Shown here: piece after piece, positions 57,275 to 64,000 of the stretch | Layout of the letters: every line of letters begins with the position of its first letter | How positions within the stretch are numbered: position 1 is the stretch's first letter | Origin: Leishmania infantum JPCM5 | Taxonomy: Eukaryota; Euglenozoa; Kinetoplastea; Trypanosomatida; Trypanosomatidae | Length of the DNA: 64,000 bases | Direction: 5' to 3' | Assembly: GCF_000002875.2 (NCBI RefSeq) | Contig: NC_009416.2 | Span: forward strand, 1,168,501-1,232,500 | Made by a program: the position numbers and the translations under genes | The notes under the pieces: model-generated | Told to the model about the DNA's origin: nothing | Database searches by the model: none | The model's input: only the letters and a program-made list of their open reading frames with translations

Positions 57275-59129
57275 ATGATGGCGACCCCGACAAGGGGAGA
57301 GGCGCAGTGGCTGAAGGACGCAAGCGCGTCCGCGACGTGGCTAGCTGGACTTTCTTCCATCGCTTCCCCCTCCCCGCCGCTGCGGTCTGGAACGGGGAGG
57401 CGCGCGTATGAGTCGTCACCGCCGCCTCGAGTTGACGAGCAGTGGCGGCGAGACGCGCAGCCGCAGAGCGACTCGACAAACTTGCGCCGCCCTCTTCATT
57501 GGCAAAGTACCGCCGTTTCAGAGCCTTTTTGCAGGGGCGGTCTTTACCCGCATCTAGTGCGGAGCCACAGCCCGCCATCGCAACAGGCACCACCACCACC
57601 ACCGCGGCCCCCCCTCCCCCGCTGCACACGTTGGCGTGGGTATAAGCCACTTAGCGCGCACACAGGCGCCACTGCGCTCTGGCGTCGAGGTCACTGTGGG
57701 CGGCCATGCGTGCGGTGAATCAGGTCAGCGTGGAGACATACCACCGCCTTATCAATGCGCGGCGAGCGACGCTAGTGAGGCAGCGCATCAGCACTCCATT
57801 ACCGTCGAGAAAGTCCGCATCGCGTCATGCCTGGCGGATCATATTTCTGCAGCGAGCGCGGGTGTCTTTGGCGATGTACCAGGAGAGTGGCCTTGCAATC
57901 TCCACCCCTTCGATACCAAGTCCGTCGCAGAGACTGTGGAGTGCGGCCGTCAAGCAGCTCTGCTGCACCGCGTGAACGAAGGCTTCTTTGACGTGACAGC
58001 ACAACTTTCCCATGAGGCAGCTGCTAGGGCCGTCGAGGTAGATCGCCACCGACTCGCTGCGCAGTACAGCACTGAAAGATGCAGGGCCGCCGCGGAGGCA
58101 CACGCACAGGCGTGCGCGGAGCTTGAGGTTGCTCAGAAACAGCTGCTTCGTTTGGAAGAGGCGCACCAGAGGAGGTTTGCAACTGCTGCTACAGTGGAGG
58201 TAGATGCTAGGATGCCTGCGGACTCGACCACCACGGCACCAGAAGTCCCCATCGACGCCGTTGCGCTTCAGCTGGATGCCGAGATGGCTCAGATGCGATT
58301 GCAAAGACAGCGTTACTCGACGCAGTGCACCCGCAAGACTCGTCTGCAGGCGCAGGCAGACAAGCTGAATGCGCAAGGCAAGGACCTGACCGTCCAGCGT
58401 GAACGCGAGCAGACACGAAGCCCTCAAGAGCTCGAGCACGCGCTTGCGTCGTCTTCCATCACATTGCCAGAAATATGTCGCACTCCCGGTGATCAAGCGC
58501 AGCTGCCAGCTGAGGTGCTCGGTGGCGCGATGCAAGAGCTTTCTGCTTGCATCACGGAGCGCCGCGAGCTGCTGCAGCACCTGCGTGACGACTCTCAAGA
58601 CTGTCTAAAGCTCCTTGATGCGCTTTTTGCGAAGTGCTCGTTATCCACGGTTGCGGAGCCGGAGGACCATTTAGCGTCTCAGAGCGGCAGCCATGCCTCC
58701 GATGCCACGGCGGCCATCGCTGGCAGGGGCGAGGCGCCAACGAGATGTGCCGCACGAAATCAAGTTTACGACTCCGCCGCTACAAGTGCTGCCTCTTCCT
58801 CGGGCGTGAGGCATGTTGAGGAAGGCATGGCGAAGGCGTACCAGGCACTGTGCCGTGGCGAAGAAAAGGCTCTCGCTGAGATGGAATATTTGTTGCACCT
58901 GCTGCAGCAGTGTGCGCAGCCGCAACAGCTACAGCAAGGGCGTGGGCGCCCTGGCGTGCCGCCGGATGGCCGACTGAGCGCCATGGAGAGCGCGACGCGA
59001 AAGACGTCTTCTGCTACTGCAGCTGGAGATGTGCCTGCGCTGGTGATGACGGCGGCAAACCATGTGGCGTCTGCGGCAGGTGATGGATGGGCCGAGCTTG
59101 GCCGTTTATTCACCAAAGAGAGCACGTGA
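57275..59129 (+). pseudogene. Interrupted coiled-coil protein gene (frameshifts and stops in 5' third)
   Basis: A 493-codon open stretch in one frame (about 57640-59129) has good coding features and long Ala/Glu/Gln-rich helices (about 57990-58440) but no ATG until 58212, so its N-terminus must lie elsewhere. Just upstream, two other frames carry protein-like segments in order: an ATG-led segment at 57275-57440 (EAQWLKDASASATWLAGL), then a segment at about 57436-57648 (ERLDKLAPPSSLAKYRRF) that stops at TAA and TAG near 57649-57660 and resumes at about 57690-57800 (VNQVSVETYHRLINARR). Joining them needs about two frameshifts and two stop losses. It is either a pseudogene or contains assembly errors. 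If real, translation could only start internally at 58212. Product family not recognised. Confidence 0.6.
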
Positions 59130-59883
59130 GTAGAGACAGACCAATGCACATGAGGGACACAGCGAGGCGGGGGGGTATGGACAGCGACGCAACGGGTGCA
59201 CACACACGCACAAGCGCACGCACAAACACACAATGCAATGCATGTCGAGCGCTTTCACCCTTCTCATCTGTGTGTTTGTGTGGGTGACTACAGCGGTCTG
59301 CTCTGCGTGCGTGCCTGACATCGCTTGCGCGGCTTTGTCTTCTGTTCTTGCTGCAGGCCAACACACACGCAGGCACCAAATGCCTGTGTGGTGCTCAACT
59401 CGTGTGTACTCTCTCGTCGCTCATTCCTGATTCCTACTGCGCGCGCATCGCACAGCGTCTGTGTGTGCACGCCCGATGGCCGTCGTTCTGCGCCTCACGC
59501 TGTCCAAGGCGGTCTGGTGCGGCGGCGGACCTCGCGGCGCAAGGGGGGATGGGGTGGTGTGCTGGAAACGAAGAATAGATGAGTTCTTCGCGATGTATGG
59601 TGCTGTGAGGTGAGCACACATACGTCGGCATCATGACACATACGTCCTCACTCGTGCCTGCAGCAACCACGTCCTTCTCTTTCCGTCCTCCTTTCCTTTT
59701 CGCGCGCACCGCCTGCCCTACGAGCGCAATACCTCCTGCATCGCTTCCATTCGCACACCTCCCACACCGCCACTTGCTGCGTGTGTGCGTGTGTCTTCTT
59801 ATCTTGTTGGCTTACCTCTTTACCACCGTAAGTGTTGTAGGGACTCGCTCCGCTGCCCCTTCCCCCCACCCTTCCTTGCGTTG
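59130..59883 (+). other. Intergenic region with splice signals
   Basis: CA/TG-rich in the first part. Pyrimidine-rich runs at 59660-59700 and 59790-59820 lead to AG sites near 59831 and 59838 before the next start. No gene seen. Confidence 0.55.
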
Positions 59884-62763
59884 ATGCCTGTGCGAGTGCT
59901 ATGCCTGCACGGCGCTCAGCAGACGCAGGAGATCTTCCAGCATCAGCTGAGCCTCTTCCAGGATGACCTCGCCCGCATTGCAGAGCTTGTGTTTCTAGAG
60001 GCGCCGCATGTGCTACCTCTCATCACAGCGCAAGATGACATACCCACGCGATCGTGGTGCAGCGCGGACGGCAGGGAGGACTACAGCGCTGGGGATGCGT
60101 TGGTTGCGACAGCGATGCAGCCCGCCGGCCCAGGCACTGATCTTGCCTTCACCGTCATGCTTGGTTTCTCGCAGGGCGCTTTGATGATTTATCGATACCT
60201 GTGGCTGCACGCGGCGGACGCCGCGGTGGCTGCGCAGCTGCGCGGTGTCGTCGTAGCCGGCGCGCCAGACCCACGCCGCATGTTCCCGCGCAACGCAGAC
60301 AACACACTCTTTCAGTCCGCCTCTGACAGCCCTGCAAGCTCCGCCGCCGGGGTCACGGTTTTTGGTGCACTGCCCTTTCTTCACATCATTGGTAAGAAGG
60401 ACGCCGTTGTGGCGCCGGAGGAGAGCGCCACCTTCGCGCAGGTGTGCAGCAGCGCTTCTCACATTCTCTTCCACGAGCACGCGCACAGTATTCCTGCGCT
60501 TAAAGAAGTGCGCACGGCGGTGCGAGAGGTGTGCCAGACGGCCTTGCTGAGCTCAGCCAAGTTGGCAGAGACGCTCGAGGCCCGCGCGGGGGAGCTGGAG
60601 ATGGTCCGCTCCATGTACGAGGAGGAATGTATTCTGACCTGCGGCAACGAGACACTCGTGCGCATTCCGCTCTTCACGGATGCGGAGTCTCTGCTGGCAT
60701 CCTCTTCTTCACCCGCGGCAGCGTCGCTAAAGGCGTCTGCGGTGCACGCGCTAGAGCGCGTCAAGGTTTGCTTCCGCGTGCCCTGGAGCTACCCGTCAAC
60801 GCTGCCGATGGTGGAGATGGCTGACGGTCCAACCTGGCACTCGATCAAGTACGAGCGCTGGGCAGCAGACATCGTAGTGCGCACCTCGGCCTACCTCGCC
60901 GACGAGCTCGGTGGCGAGACGGCTATGCTGCTCCCAGCCTACCTCTACGCCGCTGGGCTGGCGCAAGAGAAGTTGGACGTCCTCGTTGATGTCTTCGCCG
61001 AGGAGGCGTGTGGCCGCGGCGGGGCTGACGGAGAAGCTGCAGTGTCGCAGCTGGGTGGCCCATGGGCGGCCGAGGACGAGTTGCTCCGGGAAGCGTACAT
61101 CGCGGAGGCGGAGGCAAACGCTGCCGAACTGCTCTTGGCTGAGGCAAGGCGCCCCCGCAATGGCCGCCGTCCAACCGCAGACGTCGGCGAAGATGACGAC
61201 GGGGAATTCGACAGCGAGGAGGCCAGGTCTGCGGCCGCTGGCGGTGGTGGCGGCACCTGCACACTGACAATTGGCCTGATCGGCAAGCCTAGCGCTGGCA
61301 AGAGCACCTTCTTCAACGCAGTCACGAACCCGGCTGTCGAGAGCGACGCGGCACGTGTCGCGGCTTTTCCCTTCACCACTATCGAACCGAACATCGGCGC
61401 TGGTCTGGCACCTCTGTACTGCCCGTGTGCAACGCTGCGCGCGGCAGCGGTGGCGCCTGCTGGTGACGGTGCTACTGACGTGGCTGCGACCGCCGGCAGT
61501 GCGAGGTTGTCTAGCGCCGTCCTTTCCTCCGGCCTTGCTGGTGACTTGTGCGATGCAAAGTACGGCCACGTGCGTGCGCTAGGCAGCCACCACTTTCGCC
61601 GACACCCGGTGAGAGTGAAGGATGTGGCCGGGCTTGTGCAGGGCGCCTACCAAGGCAAGGGCAAAGGAAACCAGTTCTTGAATGACCTGTGCGACGCTGA
61701 CGTGCTGGTGCACGTGGTGGACGGCGCGGCTGCAACGGAGGCGGACGGCACGGCGTGCGCGCCCGGTCAGGGCTCCACGATGGAGGACATCACATGGGTG
61801 CGCTCGGAGGTGCACAGCTGGATCTACGACAACCTTCGCGCCAAATGGACGAGCCTTGTGCGGCAGCCGACGAAACTGCGCACCATGTTCAGCGGCTACC
61901 GGAGTACTCCGACCTTCGTGGACCGCGTGCTGCGGCGCGTCGGCATTGCCAACGAAATCGCTCTGACAACCATGCTACGCACATGGGGGCCACAAGAGCT
62001 GCACGCGCTCGTGGCGCTCTACGTTCGTCTTCGCTTTCCAATGATCGTGGCTCTGAACAAGGCAGACCTCTCCACTGCTGCTGATGTGGCAGCGGCGTTG
62101 CGCCAGGCCTACCCACACGAGGTGTTTGTCCCCATGACGGTGAGGATAGAGTGGCTGGCGCTTCAACTGAGCCGCAACGGTTACGTTGACTACACCCCTG
62201 GTGCGGCATCGCTGAGTATCAAAGTTGACTGCGGCGAAGTTGCCAACCTGGAGAAGCGCGTGTGTCAGGAGTTGCACGATGTCGCCTCCTTCTTCCGCAC
62301 CGCCACTCCCTCACCGGAGCGTTTGTCGTCGTCGTTGCTGCCGCTGACCACCACTGGTGTGCAAGATGTGCTGGCCGCGGCGATGGAGGCGTGCGGGGTG
62401 ATGCTTGTGTACCCTGTCCGCGCCTTTCACCCCGTCACCTCGCTCGCCCACTGTCTCACCTTCAAGCTGGGCAGCTCTGCGGAACGGGTGTTCAACGCGC
62501 TTGTGCATCTGCAGCTGCTGGAGGGAAAGCTGGTACGCTTTGAGATGATCGATCTCGCACCTGTGAAGCGGCAGCTGCACCAGCAGCTTTTGGCGTCTCT
62601 GGCCACCGCCCCATCGAGTGAGGCGTCAATGCCGATGCCAGCGCAGCAGCAGCAGTGCGCCGTGGCACTACCAACGAGCGCGCAGACGCTACGCAAGACG
62701 GAGGTGATCAGCTCTTCTGCGGTGCTGGCGCGCATTCTCTCCAACAAGCGCCAGCTTGCCTAG
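59884..62763 (+). CDS. Fusion protein: FSH1-type serine hydrolase, RWD domain, YGR210C/YchF-like GTPase
   Basis: The 959-residue product combines three modules. Residues 1-215 form an FSH1-type alpha/beta hydrolase: LCLHG near the start, nucleophile elbow GFSQG with Ser 96, then Asp 173 (GKKDAVV) and His 201 (HEHAHSIP) as the likely triad. Residues about 237-345 fit an RWD domain (MYEEEC, then FRVPWSYPSTLPMVEM). After an acidic, Gly-rich linker, residues about 460-920 are an OBG/YchF-group GTPase: G1 GKPSAGKS (467-474), switch segment AAFPFTTIEPNIG, G3 DVAGLVQG (580-587), G4 NKAD (725-728), and a TGS-like end. NKAD, not the NxxE of YchF/OLA1, predicts GTP specificity, as in YGR210C relatives. 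I infer a link between translation or ribosome-related GTPase and an esterase activity; substrate unknown. The start is the Met directly before the hydrolase's first strand. Confidence 0.88.
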   Translation: MPVRVLCLHGAQQTQEIFQHQLSLFQDDLARIAELVFLEAPHVLPLITAQDDIPTRSWCSADGREDYSAGDALVATAMQPAGPGTDLAFTVMLGFSQGALMIYRYLWLHAADAAVAAQLRGVVVAGAPDPRRMFPRNADNTLFQSASDSPASSAAGVTVFGALPFLHIIGKKDAVVAPEESATFAQVCSSASHILFHEHAHSIPALKEVRTAVREVCQTALLSSAKLAETLEARAGELEMVRSMYEEECILTCGNETLVRIPLFTDAESLLASSSSPAAASLKASAVHALERVKVCFRVPWSYPSTLPMVEMADGPTWHSIKYERWAADIVVRTSAYLADELGGETAMLLPAYLYAAGLAQEKLDVLVDVFAEEACGRGGADGEAAVSQLGGPWAAEDELLREAYIAEAEANAAELLLAEARRPRNGRRPTADVGEDDDGEFDSEEARSAAAGGGGGTCTLTIGLIGKPSAGKSTFFNAVTNPAVESDAARVAAFPFTTIEPNIGAGLAPLYCPCATLRAAAVAPAGDGATDVAATAGSARLSSAVLSSGLAGDLCDAKYGHVRALGSHHFRRHPVRVKDVAGLVQGAYQGKGKGNQFLNDLCDADVLVHVVDGAAATEADGTACAPGQGSTMEDITWVRSEVHSWIYDNLRAKWTSLVRQPTKLRTMFSGYRSTPTFVDRVLRRVGIANEIALTTMLRTWGPQELHALVALYVRLRFPMIVALNKADLSTAADVAAALRQAYPHEVFVPMTVRIEWLALQLSRNGYVDYTPGAASLSIKVDCGEVANLEKRVCQELHDVASFFRTATPSPERLSSSLLPLTTTGVQDVLAAAMEACGVMLVYPVRAFHPVTSLAHCLTFKLGSSAERVFNALVHLQLLEGKLVRFEMIDLAPVKRQLHQQLLASLATAPSSEASMPMPAQQQQCAVALPTSAQTLRKTEVISSSAVLARILSNKRQLA

Positions 62764-63879
62764 CCGAAGGGGAGCGCTGGGAGAGGGGTACCGGCTCACC
62801 TCTCTGAGATGCAGTTCTACAAACACGCGTTGTCTAATGCACCTGGCAGCTGCATTTAGCCGCGGACAAGTGCTTCTTGGGGACTTGGGCGGCGGTGTGC
62901 GCTTTCTCCGAGGCACGCCACCTCCCACCTCTTCAACTACACTCAGTAAGCCACGTTCCCTCCCCCTCGCTGTCTCTCTCTCTTTCGCTTCCATGTGCTC
63001 ATAATTGCACGACTCTATCGAGCAACGACAAATGCCGATCACGCGTACATACTAAAGAAAACAAGCATATAGGGCTTGGCATGTGCTGCATGCTGACACT
63101 CGCTTGCACACATGTGCACGGACTCCTCCCTTTCGCACTGCCCGTATGCGGCGTCTCTTGTGGAGTCTTTCCCCTCTTTCTGCTCACTCAAGCTATGTGG
63201 CCTGCACAGCACGAGGCAAAGCGGTGCGGGGAGGTAGGTGGGCAGGAAGGCTAGGGCTACGGAGATCTTCGAACGCCGCCTTGTGAATGTCTGTGTGCGC
63301 ATGCGCATGTCGGTCCGCTTTCCTCCCTCCCCCGCCCAGGCCATGCGATTTCCTTTCCCACTGTCGCGTCCCTCTTCTCTCCACTTCTTCAACGCACCGC
63401 ACCCTGCCCTTTCGTCCTCTCTTTCTCTATCCGCGAGCTCTACACTGTCGTGCGCTGCGTACGATGTGCCTGCGGGTGGCTGGTGTACTAGCTGCCATCG
63501 TTGCATCGCCGCTCAGAACAACCATATGACCCTTTTCTGGCGCCGCTTGCGCCCCCGCTACCGCGTGCGCTTCTGCGTCATTCCAGCGAGCAGCAACAAG
63601 CTCTTCGCTTCTTGTGCCCCAACGCGCGCATCCTCCTGCTACTCGTTGCCTTCCCTCTTCTCTCGCCACGAACGCGCCACATATGACTGTGAAGGCGCGC
63701 CCTGGACAACACGCGCGCAAGTCCCTTATTACCACATTCGACTGATCCCACCCCATTCCGATCCCTCTCTCACGCCATTAGGAGGTGTGCCAGACTGGAG
63801 TATCCTGTATGCGACTGTGGTCTCTTGATGGTGCAGAGGGGGGCTCCTCTTCTACCGGACCCCGATGGGCTGATCGCGG
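62764..63879 (+). other. 1.1-kb intergenic region, no gene seen
   Basis: T/C-rich stretches at 62930-62995 and 63330-63440, and a candidate splice acceptor (CTCTCTCACGCCATTAG) ending at 63781. Frames inside are short and biased in composition. Confidence 0.5.
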
Positions 63880-64000
63880 ATGGTTTCAATCATGATGCTG
63901 CTGCATGAGGGTGTGCGGGTGCCGGAGGAGTGCATCCGTCCCCTCGAGGCAGCTGTCAGCCGATTCATGGCCAGCCGCCCGCGCCCGCTGCCGGGAGACG
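63880..64000 (+). CDS. Possible 5' end of the next gene (cut by window edge)
   Basis: An ATG at 63880 opens a frame that stays open to the window end with a balanced composition (MLLHEGVRVPEECIRPLEAA and onward). An in-frame TGA lies at 63871-63873, and a candidate splice acceptor lies about 100 bases upstream at 63781. Two earlier out-of-frame ATGs (63809, 63828) follow that acceptor, which lowers confidence. No family is recognisable from 40 residues. Confidence 0.3.
   Translation, partial: MVSIMMLLHEGVRVPEECIRPLEAAVSRFMASRPRPLPGD

Overview
The window looks like nuclear DNA of a trypanosomatid, most likely Leishmania or a close relative. The evidence is: no introns; long intergenic gaps with polypyrimidine tracts followed by AG (spliced-leader acceptors) shortly before the first ATG; all genes from about 6.9 kb onward on one strand (a polycistronic unit); CA/TG microsatellites in the gaps; and SIDER-like short retroposons. 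I cannot name the species. From memory only, the gene set (Atm1/ABCB3, AIR9, mitochondrial EngB) suggests synteny with Leishmania chromosome 32.

Layout. Two minus-strand genes lie at the left edge: a gene cut by the window end (1-46) and a small secretory or membrane protein (333-929). Positions 930-6943 have no convincing gene. This is a divergent strand-switch region, the expected start site for two Pol II polycistronic units. Its plus strand is C/A-rich on the left and G/T-rich on the right, and it holds one truncated and one decayed copy of a SIDER-like element.

From 6944 rightward the plus-strand unit reads: N-terminal glutamine amidohydrolase (NTAQ1); a SURP-domain protein with a possible decayed DExH-helicase body; a small membrane protein; COA6-like Cys-rich protein; EMC6; a decayed CNNM/CorC-like relic followed by its intact paralogue; AIR9-like protein; mitochondrial EngB-type GTPase; a J-domain protein; PP4 catalytic subunit; a kinase-less ROCO GTPase with a zinc ribbon; an unknown 1100-residue protein; a small four-helix membrane protein; a SIZ/PIAS SUMO ligase; an Atm1-type mitochondrial ABC transporter; an unknown 1596-residue protein; an interrupted coiled-coil gene; a three-part hydrolase-RWD-GTPase fusion; and a weak open frame at the right edge.

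Neighbours are unlikely to share a pathway, because trypanosomatid units are not functional operons and expression is set mainly after transcription. Mitochondrial and ER assembly factors (COA6, EMC6, EngB, Atm1) do recur. The most notable items are three nearly identical SIDER-like copies (two full copies of 595 bp and one truncated at both ends) beside a decayed one, the hydrolase-RWD-GTPase fusion, the SURP/helicase-like protein, the decayed CNNM tandem copy and the interrupted gene at 57.3-59.1 kb.
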